From Petrotoga mexicana DSM 14811 (lineage in GTDB: Bacteria; Thermotogota; Thermotogae; Petrotogales; Petrotogaceae), in contig NZ_AZRN01000012.1 in NCBI RefSeq assembly GCF_002895565.1, positions 62,001-126,000 on the forward strand: a stretch of DNA of 64,000 nt, given 5' to 3'. The translations under genes and the position numbers were made by a program. This document shows, piece after piece, positions 48,773-58,320 of the stretch (position 1 is its first letter; each line of letters begins with the position of its first letter). A model generated the notes under the pieces. That model saw nothing but the letters and a program-made list of their open reading frames with translations, was not told the DNA's origin and did not search any database.

Positions 48773-49294
48773 TTGAATGAACACCATCCATATGTAATTT
48801 GGGCAAGAAAAGTGATAGAAGCATATGTAAAAGAAAAAAGAAAAATAGATTTTGATGAAACTCTTCCAAAGGATTTATTTAACAAAAAAAGAGGTTGTTT
48901 TGTGAGTCTTCACAAAAGCTCTGGAGAATTGAGAGGTTGTATTGGTACCATTATGCCCGTTTACGATAATTTAATCATGGAGATAAGAGAAAATGCGATC
49001 GCTGCTGCAACAAGTGATCCACGGTTTCCTCCTCTTTCGCCAAAGGAATTAGACGATCTAGTTATTTCTGTTGATGTTCTATCGGATTTAGAAAAAGTTA
49101 ACGATATTAATGAACTAGATCCTAAAATCTTCGGAATAGTTGTTAAAAGTGGTTACAAAAGAGGAGTTCTTCTACCTGACCTAGAAGGAGTTGATACCGT
49201 AGAAGAACAATTGAGAATAACAAAATTAAAAGCGGGTATTTATAAAAATGAACCAATAGAAATATACAAATTTACTGTGGAGAGGTTTTTTTAA
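48773..49294 (+). CDS. AMMECR1 domain protein (AmmeMemoRadiSam system protein A)
   Basis: 173 residues from TTG 48773, behind GAGGTG; the GTG at 48764 lies in the ribosome-binding site. The core motif GELRGCIGTIMP, preceded by CFVSLHKSS, and later EYGVLLPDLEGVDT-like segment (RGVLLPDLEGVDTVEEQLRI) identify AMMECR1. The protein's activity is unknown. It is 19 nt upstream of its usual partner, a PflA-like radical SAM enzyme. The third member, a Memo-like dioxygenase, is not adjacent here. Confidence 0.93.
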   Translation: MNEHHPYVIWARKVIEAYVKEKRKIDFDETLPKDLFNKKRGCFVSLHKSSGELRGCIGTIMPVYDNLIMEIRENAIAAATSDPRFPPLSPKELDDLVISVDVLSDLEKVNDINELDPKIFGIVVKSGYKRGVLLPDLEGVDTVEEQLRITKLKAGIYKNEPIEIYKFTVERFF

Positions 49295-49313
49295 AATAAT
49301 AGAGGTGAAGTAA

Positions 49314-50312
49314 ATGAAAATTAATTCCTTGTTTTATGAGGAATTTAAAGACGATATTTTGAAATGCACCTTATGTCCTCGTCAATGTATATTATATCCT
49401 GGCAAAACAGGGATATGTGGGGTTAGGCAAAATATAAAAGGCGAGATGTATTCATTAAATTATGGGGACGTTACCAGTATAGCTCTTGATCCGATGGAGA
49501 AAAAACCACTTTTTCATTTCCATCCTGGAGAAAAAGTGCTTTCTCTGGGAACTTGGGGCTGTAATTTAAAGTGCCCTTTTTGTCAAAATTACGAAATTGC
49601 CCATCTGAAACCTGAATATCAAAAGAAAATATATCCTAAAGCTATCCCATCTTTAATGGAAAACTATGGCGTTCAAGGTGTTGCATATACATATTCGGAA
49701 CCAATAGTTTGGTACGAATTCGTTTTAGATTCATCAAGGGAAGTTAAATATGCTAATCCGGACAACTACAATGTTTTAGTAACGAACGGATTCATAAACG
49801 AAAAACCCTTGAGACTTATGCTACAATATATTGACGCGATGAATATAGATTTAAAAGTATTTGACGATAAGAATTATATGAAAATATTAAAAGGAGGATT
49901 AGAACCTGTTAAAAAAACAATAAAAATAGCTTATGAAGAAGGCATTCATACTGAAGTAACAACATTGGTAGTTCCCAAAGTAAACGATAATTTGGAAGAA
50001 CTAGAAAAAGAATTTTCTTGGCTATCAAGCATTTCTAAAGATATTCCCCTACATTTATCACGATATTTTCCGGCATATAAATATAACGAGCCACCGACAG
50101 ATATCAGCTTTTTAGAAAAAACTTATAAGCTTGCAAAAAAATATCTCAATTTTGTATATCTTGGAAACATTTTGTCTCCAACATACGAAAATACTTATTG
50201 TCCAGATTGCGGAACACTCCTTATTCAAAGAAAAGGATACGACATAAAAATTGAAAATCTAAATGAAAATGGAGAGTGTAAAAATTGCGGCAGAAAAATA
50301 TGCACAGTTTAA
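49314..50312 (+). CDS. AmmeMemoRadiSam system radical SAM enzyme
   Basis: 332 residues, ATG behind GAGGTGA. An N-terminal cysteine cluster (CTLCPRQC...CGVRQN) precedes the radical SAM triad CNLKCPFC (C-x3-C-x2-C). PflA-like GGE-equivalent and NIDLKVF segments follow. A C-terminal pair of zinc-type knuckles (CPDCGTL ... CKNCGRKIC) ends the protein. The substrate of this subfamily is not known. It overlaps the apbE start. Confidence 0.92.
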   Translation: MKINSLFYEEFKDDILKCTLCPRQCILYPGKTGICGVRQNIKGEMYSLNYGDVTSIALDPMEKKPLFHFHPGEKVLSLGTWGCNLKCPFCQNYEIAHLKPEYQKKIYPKAIPSLMENYGVQGVAYTYSEPIVWYEFVLDSSREVKYANPDNYNVLVTNGFINEKPLRLMLQYIDAMNIDLKVFDDKNYMKILKGGLEPVKKTIKIAYEEGIHTEVTTLVVPKVNDNLEELEKEFSWLSSISKDIPLHLSRYFPAYKYNEPPTDISFLEKTYKLAKKYLNFVYLGNILSPTYENTYCPDCGTLLIQRKGYDIKIENLNENGECKNCGRKICTV

Positions 50313-51322
50313 GAGTATATCTGTATATAATTGCACTTGGTGTAGGAATATTTTTATTATCATTGTTGTTATTTTCTAAACCCACCCCAGTTTACGAAGA
50401 AAAAGAGTTCCCAGTACTAGGCACTATTGTACGAGTAAAAGTAGCTGGAGAAAAAGTATCTTCAAATGTTTTATTGAACACAGCAGAACAAGAGTTGTAT
50501 AGATTACACAGTAAATTTAGTCCCAACGTTGAAGGTAGTGTAGTCCAACAATTAAATACTGACAGAAAGGTTGAAGTCGACGAAGAGGGATTATTTTTAT
50601 TTCAAGCTGCCTACAATTACGCAGTAATAACAGGTGGAGCTTTCGACCCTACAGTAAGGCCTCTACTTAAATTGTGGGGATTTGATGACATAAATTCTAC
50701 AAAAAAAGTTCCAACCCAAGAAGAAATCAATAAAACACTAGAAAACGTTGATTATAGATTCATAAAAATTGACGAAGAAAACAGAGAAATCACTTTACTA
50801 AAAGATGGTGTTGAAGTAGACTTAGGAGGAATAGCCAAGGGATATGCAATTGATTTAGTCATACAAAAAATTAAGGAAATAGATCCAGGGGCTACAGGTT
50901 TTGTTGATGCGGGGGGAGATATTGGAATAATAGGTCCAAAGTTTGGAGAGCTTGCCTGGGTTATAGGGATAAGGGACCCTTTTTCACAAGATGCCTTAAA
51001 ATCCATAGATACTATTTATTTAACAAGCGGTGCGGTGGCTACATCTGGAGACTACGAAAGATTTTTTGTCCAAGAGGGTAAAAAATATCATCATATATTA
51101 GATCCAGAAGATGGATACCCTGCAGAAAACGCATCCAATGTGACTGTGATAGCAGAAAAAGCAATGGTAGCGGACGTCTTTTCTACTGCTCTTTTTGTTT
51201 TAGGATACGATAACCCTGCCTTAGATTATTTCACGGATTTTGGCATTCAAGCTTTGGTTATATCTCCAACGGGAGAAAGCACCGAGACCAAAGGTTTTGA
51301 CTATTTTCGGGAGAAAATGTGA
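50285..51322 (+). CDS. apbE: FAD:protein FMN transferase ApbE
   Basis: 345 residues from TTG 50285, ten nt after GGAG; ATG 50300 is possible but has no ribosome-binding site. An N-terminal membrane anchor (LYIIALGVGIFLLSLLLF) suits a protein working outside the membrane. Family motifs are GGAFDPTVRPL, DLGGIAKGYAID, FVDAGGDIGIIG and HHILDPEDGYPA. ApbE covalently attaches FMN to Thr/Ser of exported flavoproteins such as RnfG or NqrC subunits, none of which are visible here. It overlaps the radical SAM gene and is seven nt from the NusG-II gene. Confidence 0.95.
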   Translation: MRQKNMHSLRVYLYIIALGVGIFLLSLLLFSKPTPVYEEKEFPVLGTIVRVKVAGEKVSSNVLLNTAEQELYRLHSKFSPNVEGSVVQQLNTDRKVEVDEEGLFLFQAAYNYAVITGGAFDPTVRPLLKLWGFDDINSTKKVPTQEEINKTLENVDYRFIKIDEENREITLLKDGVEVDLGGIAKGYAIDLVIQKIKEIDPGATGFVDAGGDIGIIGPKFGELAWVIGIRDPFSQDALKSIDTIYLTSGAVATSGDYERFFVQEGKKYHHILDPEDGYPAENASNVTVIAEKAMVADVFSTALFVLGYDNPALDYFTDFGIQALVISPTGESTETKGFDYFREKM

Positions 51323-51328
51323 TAGTCT

Positions 51329-51703
51329 ATGAAATTCACTAAGAAAAATGATTTGTACCTACTTTTAGTTGTAATATTGTTAGTTTTAGTGATGATTGTT
51401 ATAAACGCTTATCCAAAAAAGGGAATAAATGGCGCAGAAGTTTACTTAAAAGGAGAAAAGATTTTACAAATAACAAAAGAAGGCACTTACAGTATAAAAA
51501 ACGATGAAGGTGAGTTATTGATGAATGTAGAATACATAGATCAAAAAGTTAGAGTTACCGATTCATCATGTCCTTTGAAAGTTTGTGAAAATACAGGATG
51601 GGTAGAAAATCCTAATCAACCAATTATTTGTATTCCAAATGAAATAATTGTTAAACCATTAGGTACCGAAGATGACACAGGGATTGATATCTATACATGG
51701 TAA
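51329..51703 (+). CDS. NusG domain II-containing small membrane protein
   Basis: 124 residues. One N-terminal transmembrane helix (LYLLLVVILLVLVMIVINAY) is followed by a small all-beta domain with a two-cysteine segment, SSCPLKVCENTGWVENPNQP-IICIPNE, typical of the NusG_II superfamily. Such genes are commonly found between apbE and a Gx transporter gene. Probably exposed outside the cytoplasm; function unknown. Overlaps the next gene by seven nt. Confidence 0.88.
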   Translation: MKFTKKNDLYLLLVVILLVLVMIVINAYPKKGINGAEVYLKGEKILQITKEGTYSIKNDEGELLMNVEYIDQKVRVTDSSCPLKVCENTGWVENPNQPIICIPNEIIVKPLGTEDDTGIDIYTW

Positions 51704-52218
51704 AAAGAACAAAAACAATATCTCATATAGCGATTTTAACAGCATTAGCCTCAGCAATTTACTATGTTGAATCCTTTTTACCCATGCCTGTTTCTGTGCC
51801 AGGTGCCAGATGGGGATTTTCTAACTTTCCTTTGTTGTTGTCTGTAGTAAGTGGAATTAGCGTTACTAATACCTTGTACATAGCCCTTTTAAAAACGTTG
51901 CTTGGTTCAATACTAAGTGGCAGATTTTTATCTCCCATGTTTTGGATGGGATTAGGAGGTTCACTCGCCAGTGCTTTATCTATGTCCATATCCTTCAAAT
52001 TTACCAATAAATTTGGTATTTTAGGGATTAGTGAAATAGGAGCCTTTTTCAGCAACGCTGTACAATTAATTATCGCCAGTCTTTTTATTGTTAAATCACC
52101 TAATATTTTTTGGTATTTCCCTTACATGCTTTTTTTTGGTATATTAACGGCATTTATAAACGCAACAATTGTGAATTATATTTTAAGGAGTGTGAACCTT
52201 GATAGATTCAAAAGTTAA
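51697..52218 (+). CDS. Gx transporter family protein (formerly 'heptaprenyl diphosphate synthase component I'-like)
   Basis: 173 residues, about five transmembrane helices. The S-component-like start HIAILTALASAIYYVESFLP and the PGARWGFSNFPLLLSVV loop are typical of this family, related in fold to energy-coupling-factor transporter S units. The substrate is unknown; the older enzyme name is misleading. Overlaps NusG-II and maf genes, so the four genes apbE to maf form one operon. Confidence 0.85.
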   Translation: MVKRTKTISHIAILTALASAIYYVESFLPMPVSVPGARWGFSNFPLLLSVVSGISVTNTLYIALLKTLLGSILSGRFLSPMFWMGLGGSLASALSMSISFKFTNKFGILGISEIGAFFSNAVQLIIASLFIVKSPNIFWYFPYMLFFGILTAFINATIVNYILRSVNLDRFKS

Positions 52219-52771
52219 AATAGTTTTAGGATCCTCATCCCCTCGAAGGCAAGAACTTTTAAAATTAATAACAAAAAATTTTACGATCAGAACAGCTAAT
52301 ACTGATGAAACTTATAACTCTACAAAACCTTCTGAAATTGTGCAAGAAATTTCATTTAAAAAAAGTAAAAATATAGAAATTTCAAAGAGAGAGCTTCTGA
52401 TAACGGCTGATACTATAGTAACTTTGGATGGAAAAATATTTGGAAAGCCTCACAACTACGATGAAGCTTTCAACATGCTTCAAACCTTATCAAATAAAAC
52501 TCATTGTGTTTACACAGGAATAACTTTAAGATCACTGGAAAAATTCTCTTCTTTTTATGAGGTTTCGAAGGTAACTTTTTACAAATTGGATGAAGAAGTA
52601 ATAGATTTTTATATAAAAAACAATAACGTCTATGATAAAGCTGGGGCCTATGCTATTCAAGATTTCGCTGCTGTTTTTGTAAAAAAAATCGAAGGTGATT
52701 ACTATAACATAATGGGTCTACCTTTAGCAAAATTATACTGGCAATTGAGACAAATGTTGGCTAGCTTATAA
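52199..52771 (+). CDS. maf: Maf family nucleotide pyrophosphatase
   Basis: 190 residues from TTG 52199, eight nt after AAGGAG. The Maf signature is LGSSSPRRQELLK with later TADTIVTLDGKIFGKP and KAGAYAIQDFAAVFVKKIEG. Maf proteins hydrolyse non-canonical or canonical NTPs (dTTP/UTP class fits the TADT..KAGAYAIQ pattern). Start lies within the end of the Gx gene. Confidence 0.93.
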   Translation: MIDSKVKIVLGSSSPRRQELLKLITKNFTIRTANTDETYNSTKPSEIVQEISFKKSKNIEISKRELLITADTIVTLDGKIFGKPHNYDEAFNMLQTLSNKTHCVYTGITLRSLEKFSSFYEVSKVTFYKLDEEVIDFYIKNNNVYDKAGAYAIQDFAAVFVKKIEGDYYNIMGLPLAKLYWQLRQMLASL

Positions 52772-52849
52772 AATTTTAAATATTTTAAAAATTTCTATCA
52801 AAAACCTGGACACTTTAGTAATAAAGTAAATTTCAAAAATTAGTTTTAG

Positions 52850-52922
52850 ATTTTTAAAGGGTTACAGGGCGGAGCCCCGACCCAATTGCGGGGTGGGCTG
52901 CGGGGCGAAGGGGCGCTAAAGC
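52850..52922 (+). repeat. GC-rich intergenic repeat upstream of radC
   Basis: TTTTTAAAGGGTTACAGGGC continues into GGAGCCCCGACCC, then GGGGTGGGCTGCGGGGCGAA and the edge GGGGCGCTAAAGC. Plus orientation, about 145 nt before radC. The rest of 52772-53066 is AT-rich with nothing else recognised. Confidence 0.8.
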
Positions 52923-53066
52923 AGGCCAGAAGAAACATCCCGAAAGGGGTTCAAGGTAATTTACATTGATGAAGATATTTTAAAAAATTTTGAATTCTAG
53001 GGATCCTGTTTAAAGCATGTTTTAAAGTTTCTAATGATAGTATAAAAAACTGAAAAGGAGAGAATA

Positions 53067-53735
53067 ATGGAAGATGAACTAAGACCAAGAGAGAAACTAG
53101 AAAAATATGGCCCGCAATCTCTTAAAGACGAGGAACTTATAGCCGTTATCCTAAGACATGGAGTTAAAAATTATAACGTATTTGATGTTTCTAAACAGAT
53201 ATTAAAAAAGTATAAAACATTGAGTCATTTGGTCGATATATCACTTGAAGAAATATCAAAAGAAAAAGGAGTAGGAAAAGTTGGTGCAATAAATCTAAAA
53301 GCTGCTTTAGAAATAGGAAAAAGATATCACCTTCAAAAGTTGCGTCAAAAGTACCAAAAGGTAACATCTCCAGAAGAAGCATACCATGTTTGTGAGGATA
53401 TGATATATTTAACCACAGAGACAGTAAGAGCTATTTTTTTAGATTCCAAACTTCACATCATTACTATCAAAGATATTTCTAATGGAACGGTAAATATGTC
53501 AATTGCTCACCCGCGGGATATTTTTAGAGAAGCTATAATGTACAATGCAGTATCTTTCATTTTAGTACACAATCATCCATCTGGGGATCCCACACCAAGT
53601 ATGCATGATAGGGACATTACGAAAAGAATCACGGAATCTGGTGAGATTTTAGGTATCAATATGAACGATCATATAATAATTGGAAAGGATTCTTATTTCA
53701 GTTTCACTTTGGATAGGAGTGAAAAAATTGACTGA
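53067..53735 (+). CDS. radC: RadC/MPN (JAB) family protein
   Basis: 222 residues, ATG behind AAAAGGAG. An N-terminal helix-hairpin-helix (ISLEEISKEKGVGKVGAINL) is followed by a JAB metalloprotease-like domain with HNHPSGDPTPSMHD (zinc ligands). Despite the historical DNA-repair name the biochemical function is unsettled. The following gene starts inside its last codons. Confidence 0.93.
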   Translation: MEDELRPREKLEKYGPQSLKDEELIAVILRHGVKNYNVFDVSKQILKKYKTLSHLVDISLEEISKEKGVGKVGAINLKAALEIGKRYHLQKLRQKYQKVTSPEEAYHVCEDMIYLTTETVRAIFLDSKLHIITIKDISNGTVNMSIAHPRDIFREAIMYNAVSFILVHNHPSGDPTPSMHDRDITKRITESGEILGINMNDHIIIGKDSYFSFTLDRSEKID

Positions 53736-54960
53736 CAAAAATGAAAACAATAATGCAGAAAATAAATTGCAAAATTTATACAAAATAAAAGAAGAAATCG
53801 AAAAAGAATTAGAAAAAAAAGGCATAAGAAGACCTGATACGCAACAGAAAAAGAAAACAACTAGAACCATTTATAAACCTGACTACGAAATAGAAAAATT
53901 AAGTGTGTCAATAAACAATATAAATAATTGGTTCGATTTAACAATTTACGATATAGATCTATCGAACGAAAAACTATCGTATTTTTTTGAACTCAGGTTA
54001 AGTCACAAATCTCTTCAAGAATATTCAAACCAATTCGGCATGATGCACCTCTTCAGAAATGATTTTCAAAAAGCTGAAAGCTTTTTTGAAAGAAAGAACG
54101 ACATAAATTCTAAGATAAACAAAGGTTTTTTGAAAATAATACGTGATGACGAAGACGCTAATAAATATTTTACTGAATTAATCAGTACACATCCAAAAAA
54201 TGGCTTAGTATATTTAACTCTCAGTCTATTCTTTCTAAAAAGAAAAGATTTTTATAATGCTTATAAAATGATCAAATTGGCTAATTCTTTTTTAGATTAT
54301 TCATTTATAAACATGGGATTGATCGCTTACGAGAAAGATTTTCAAAAATCTTTATCCTTTTTATCAAAAGCTTACCTTGAAGGGAAGGCAAAAAGGGTTG
54401 TAAATTTGATAAACTATTATGTAAGTCTATTTATTTCCGATTCGGAAAAAGCCCTCTCTACCTTAGCTCTCTTGAAAGAAGATAAAACTCCATGTATAAA
54501 ATGTATCAAAACCTTATCGAGCTCTGAAAAAGTAGAACCTCCGAGTTATTGTCCTTTTTATGAAAGAATACTATTTCAAACTGGTAATCCTAAACCTTAC
54601 AAGGCAGAAGATTCCGAACTTTACGAAATATTATTCTACAAATATTACCAAGAAAAAAATATACAACAATTTAATTTGTACGCTAAAAAAATTGAACGAT
54701 ATTTCAACAATGTTCCACTAATATTTTTACCATCAACAGAAACTACTTCTAAAAAAGTTATAACGGATCTATTTGCACAACACAAAACGGGAATCAAAAT
54801 CAATTTAAAAGGTCCCAACTATTATGACAACCTAAACAAAGCGATAACAGATCTTAAAACTAAGTACCAAAAGAACTTTACATTCTTTTTAGATCTACCT
54901 TTTTATGAAGCGTTGAGATTATTATTTGGCTGGAGGTTATGCCAATATCTATACAGTTAA
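53728..54960 (+). CDS. Helical-repeat (TPR-like) protein of unknown function
   Basis: 410 residues from TTG 53728, eight nt after GGAG and overlapping the radC stop. A charged N-terminal region (KNENNNAENKLQN ... coiled coil IKEEIEKELEKKGI) is followed by TPR/SEL-like helical hairpins (HPKNGLVYLTLSLFFLKRKD, YKMIKLANSFLDYSFINMGL). No signal peptide. A CIKC pair near residue 270 and CPFYERI are the only cysteine features. Coupling to radC may imply a shared process, but that is only an inference. Confidence 0.75.
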   Translation: MTDKNENNNAENKLQNLYKIKEEIEKELEKKGIRRPDTQQKKKTTRTIYKPDYEIEKLSVSINNINNWFDLTIYDIDLSNEKLSYFFELRLSHKSLQEYSNQFGMMHLFRNDFQKAESFFERKNDINSKINKGFLKIIRDDEDANKYFTELISTHPKNGLVYLTLSLFFLKRKDFYNAYKMIKLANSFLDYSFINMGLIAYEKDFQKSLSFLSKAYLEGKAKRVVNLINYYVSLFISDSEKALSTLALLKEDKTPCIKCIKTLSSSEKVEPPSYCPFYERILFQTGNPKPYKAEDSELYEILFYKYYQEKNIQQFNLYAKKIERYFNNVPLIFLPSTETTSKKVITDLFAQHKTGIKINLKGPNYYDNLNKAITDLKTKYQKNFTFFLDLPFYEALRLLFGWRLCQYLYS

Positions 54961-54963
54961 GAA

Positions 54964-55376
54964 GCGGGGCGAAGCCCTCCCCCCACCAGAGTCTAAGGGA
55001 CCGCAGGTCCCTTCCATATAAGGGTGGGGAGAGGGGCGAAGAGGTTAAAATAAAGAATAAGCGCACTTTACATAAAAAATTTAAAAATCATTTTCAAAAA
55101 TTAAGAATTTGATTTTAAAAGGGTCACAGGGCGAAGCCCTCCCCCCCACCAGAGTCTAAGGGACCGTAGGTCCCTTCCATAGAAGGGTGGGGAGCGGGGA
55201 ATGGGAGCTAAAAAAATCTAAGTGCAACTTACTTAACAAATTGTGAAAAATCGCATCTCAAAATTAAGAATTTGATTTTAAAAGGGTCACAGGGCGAAGC
55301 CCTCCCCCACCAGAGTCTAAGGGACCGTAGGTCCCTTCCATAGAAGGGTGGGGAGCGGGGAATGGGCACTATATAC
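54964..55376 (+). repeat. Tandem array of a 162-163-bp GC-rich repeat upstream of ahcY
   Basis: Units begin GGGCGAAGCCCTCC at 54967, 55129 and 55292. Each carries nested inverted repeats: CCCCACC/GGTGGGG outside, GGGACCGYAGGTCCC inside. Each then has AGCGGGG(A/C)... and an AT-rich tail ending TTTTAAAAGGGTCACA. The third unit is cut short, ending 44 nt before ahcY. Copies two and three are almost identical; the first has diverged in the tail. Confidence 0.92.
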
Positions 55377-55419
55377 AATGTTTTAGAGTATAATTTTTAA
55401 GAATAAAGGGAGGACTATT

Positions 55420-56646
55420 ATGACTTCGCTAGCAGAAAACGGCAAAAAGAAAATAGAATGGGTAAAAAAGCACATGAAAGTCTTAAACTATTTAAAAAAT
55501 CTATACCAAACAGAAAAACCCTTTGAAGGGATAAATGTAGCTATAAGCATCCATTTAGAGGCAAAAACAGCTTACTTAGGAATAGTTTTGCACGAATTAG
55601 GTGCCAACGTTGCAATAACAGGGAGTAATCCCTTATCCACGCAAGAAGATGTCGTGGAAGCTCTGAAAGAATATGGACTCAACGTCCATGCAGAAAGAAC
55701 TTTAGATGAATCGGTCTATTGGAAAAATATCGATAAAATATTAGAAACTAACCCTAATATAATTTTAGACGACGGAGCAGATTTGGGAATAACCTTAATA
55801 GAAAAACACCCCGAAAAAGTAAGCAATCTTTGGGGAATATGTGAGGAAACAACCACAGGTGTAAAAAGATACAAATCCCTTTTCAAAGAAAATAAATTAC
55901 CTGTACCTGTGATTTTAATAAACGACTCTTACATGAAATATTTGTTTGACAACAGGTATGGTACAGGACAATCAACGTGGGATGGAATTATGAGATCTAC
56001 CAATCTTTCTGTTTCGGGCAAAGTAGTAGTTGTAGCAGGATACGGCTGGTGCGGTAAAGGTGTTGCTATGAGAGCAAAGGGGTTAGGCGCTAACGTAATA
56101 ATAACTGAAGTTGATCCAATAAAAGCTAACGAAGCGATAATGGATGGCTTTAGGGTTATGAAAATGGATGAGGCGGTAAAATACGGTGATTTTTTTGTTA
56201 CGGTAACAGGTGACATCGATGTAATAACGAAAAGGCACTTTTTAGAAATGAAAGATGGAGCAATTCTTTCAAACGCAGGACATTTTGATGTTGAAGTAAA
56301 GGTAAAGGATTTGGAAGAAATTGCAGTAGACAAAATCAATGTAAGAAACGGAGTAGAAGAATACAAATTACCAAACGGGAAAAGCGTATTTTTATTAGGA
56401 CAAGGAAGACTGGTTAATCTAGTTAACGGCGACGGTCATCCCGCAGAAATAATGGACCTTTCATTCAGTTTACAATTAGAAGGTGCAAAATACATCAAAG
56501 AAAACCACCAAAATATGAAAGTAAATCTTTCCCCAGTACCTTATGAAATAGACGAAAAAATAGCACAAATCAAACTAAAAACATTAGGGATCGAGATAGA
56601 CACCCTATCCGAAGAGCAGCAAGATTATTTAAATAGCTGGAAATAA
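55420..56646 (+). CDS. ahcY: Adenosylhomocysteinase
   Basis: 408 residues. The N-terminal region has the substrate-binding IHLEAKTAYL and GSNPLSTQEDVVEAL; the NAD site is GYGWCGKGVAMRAKGLGANV. DDGADLG and GNGDGHPAEIMDLSF-type C-terminal motifs (VNGDGHPAEIMDLSF) are intact. It hydrolyses S-adenosylhomocysteine after methyl transfer. The ribosome-binding site is GGGAGG; a TATAAT at 55389 lies between the repeat array and the start but has no clear -35. Confidence 0.96.
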   Translation: MTSLAENGKKKIEWVKKHMKVLNYLKNLYQTEKPFEGINVAISIHLEAKTAYLGIVLHELGANVAITGSNPLSTQEDVVEALKEYGLNVHAERTLDESVYWKNIDKILETNPNIILDDGADLGITLIEKHPEKVSNLWGICEETTTGVKRYKSLFKENKLPVPVILINDSYMKYLFDNRYGTGQSTWDGIMRSTNLSVSGKVVVVAGYGWCGKGVAMRAKGLGANVIITEVDPIKANEAIMDGFRVMKMDEAVKYGDFFVTVTGDIDVITKRHFLEMKDGAILSNAGHFDVEVKVKDLEEIAVDKINVRNGVEEYKLPNGKSVFLLGQGRLVNLVNGDGHPAEIMDLSFSLQLEGAKYIKENHQNMKVNLSPVPYEIDEKIAQIKLKTLGIEIDTLSEEQQDYLNSWK

Positions 56647-56650
56647 TATA

Positions 56651-56678
56651 AAAGGGACACCCGTAGGTGCCCCTCTTA
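56651..56678. terminator. Terminator between convergent ahcY and glyA
   Basis: AAAGGGACACC-CGTAG-GGTGCCCCTCTT forms an 8-bp stem with one mismatch, with A on one side and T-rich DNA on the other. It overlaps the glyA stop. Confidence 0.75.
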
Positions 56679-57947
56679 CTCTACAAGATCTGCATACATT
56701 GGGAAACGTTGACAGAGAGAAACAACATCTTTTTTTATTTCTTGAGCTAAATCTTTATCTATATTCCCTTCTTCATCAAGAACATTGTCTGCAACTTTTG
56801 CTATCATTGAAGCGATTTCTTTCATTTCTTCTTCTTTCATCCCGCGTGTGGTAACGGCTGGTGTACCTATCCTTATTCCACTAGTAACAAAGGGTGACAA
56901 CTTTTCTTTCGGGACAGTATTCTTGTTAACCGTAATATCACATTGTCCTAAAGCCTTTTCAAGGGCTTTTCCTGTAATATTCAGCTCAGAGAGATCCACC
57001 AAGAACAAATGTGTATCCGTTCCACCTGAGACGATTCTCAAATTTTTATTGGAAAGTTCATTGCTTAAAGCCTTGGAATTTTTAACTACTTGTTTTTGAT
57101 ATTCTTTGAACTCTTCACTCATGGCTTCTTTAAAGGCAACAGCCTTTGCAGCTATTATATGTTCTAAGGGGCCGCCTTGTATGCCAGGAAAGATAATTTT
57201 ATTGATCGATTTGTAAATTTCACTATCGTTTGTTAGAATAATTCCACCTCTTGGTCCTCTTAAAGTTTTATGTGTTGTTGAAGTGACAACATGTGCATAC
57301 TCAACTGGGTTTGGATGAATACCAGCCGCAACTAATCCTGCAAAATGGGCCATATCAACAATTAAATACGCACCAACTTCATCGGCTATTTCTCTAAATC
57401 TTTTAAAATCTATTATCCTAGAGTATGCACTTCCACCTGCCACAATAACTTTAGGTTTTGCATTCTTAGCTATTCTTTCAACCTCATCATAATTGATTGT
57501 TTCTGTTTCTTCATCAACACCATAAGAAACGACATTGAACAACATACCTGAAAAATTTACAGGAGCGCCGTGGGTTAGATGACCACCATGGCTCAACGAC
57601 ATCCCCATTAACGTATCCCCAGGTTTCATAAGTGCAAGATAAGCACCCATATTTGCTTGAGAACCTGAATGAGGTTGAACGTTCGCAAACTTTGCTTTGA
57701 AAAGTTTTTTTACCCTATTTCTTGCAAGTGTCTCGACCTCATCTATATATTCACACCCTCCATAATATCTTCTTTTTGGGTAACCTTCGGCGTATTTATT
57801 AGTAAAAATGCTTCCTGCAGCTTCCATAACAGATTTTGACGCATAATTTTCTGATGCGATCAATTCTAAACCATACTCTTGCCTTTTAAGTTCTTTTTGA
57901 AGAATTTCATAAATTTCGTTATCAGAACCTTTTAAAGCTTCCCACAC
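56676..57947 (-). CDS. glyA: Serine hydroxymethyltransferase
   Basis: 423 residues. GTG 57947 is chosen because it lies eight nt after AAGGGG; upstream GTG 57956 and TTG 57953 overlap that site. Pyridoxal-phosphate lysine is in [29 protein letters not shown] and [11 protein letters not shown] are conserved. It makes glycine and methylenetetrahydrofolate, the methyl donor used by ThyX. Monocistronic by position. Confidence 0.96.
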   Translation of the reverse strand: MWEALKGSDNEIYEILQKELKRQEYGLELIASENYASKSVMEAAGSIFTNKYAEGYPKRRYYGGCEYIDEVETLARNRVKKLFKAKFANVQPHSGSQANMGAYLALMKPGDTLMGMSLSHGGHLTHGAPVNFSGMLFNVVSYGVDEETETINYDEVERIAKNAKPKVIVAGGSAYSRIIDFKRFREIADEVGAYLIVDMAHFAGLVAAGIHPNPVEYAHVVTSTTHKTLRGPRGGIILTNDSEIYKSINKIIFPGIQGGPLEHIIAAKAVAFKEAMSEEFKEYQKQVVKNSKALSNELSNKNLRIVSGGTDTHLFLVDLSELNITGKALEKALGQCDITVNKNTVPKEKLSPFVTSGIRIGTPAVTTRGMKEEEMKEIASMIAKVADNVLDEEGNIDKDLAQEIKKDVVSLCQRFPMYADLVE

Positions 57948-58163
57948 TGGCAACACCCCTTTTTTAAAATTGTAAGATGTCTAATATAAAAATCACATTT
58001 TAAATATTTTAACACACTATTTGATTTTCCAAAATAATAAAGATCAGTTATTATATCTCAATATTAAATTTTTATAATGAAATATTTTTCATGAAATTTT
58101 TTTCATAACACTAATAATTGTTCCTAATCGTTGATAAATGTCTGTAATTGTATGTAATCGAGT

Positions 58164-58192
58164 TTGACTTCTCTCAGTTATATTATTATAAT
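58164..58192 (+). promoter_or_regulatory. Promoter of the OPT transporter operon
   Basis: TTGACT (58164-58169), 17-nt spacer, TATAAT (58187-58192). A ~125-nt leader follows, containing a possible 16-codon peptide (ATG 58211, ribosome-site-like AGGAGG inside). In the same 57948-58320 gap, TTTTAACACACTA at ~58009 matches the arms of the hairpins at 62126 and 63963. Confidence 0.85.
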
Positions 58193-58320
58193 GTAATTGC
58201 AGGATAAATAATGAAAAAGGAGGTGGTAAAGATAATTTTCTTTTCTGAAAATCTTATCTGATAAGTGTTTTAGACTTTCTAAAGACCATATATTTTACCT
58301 AACAAAGGAGGAGAAGTGAA

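Noticed and set aside
54964-55376. Possible CRISPR array
   Set aside because: Units are 162-163 bp and contiguous, without short repeats separated by unique spacers, and no cas genes are present.
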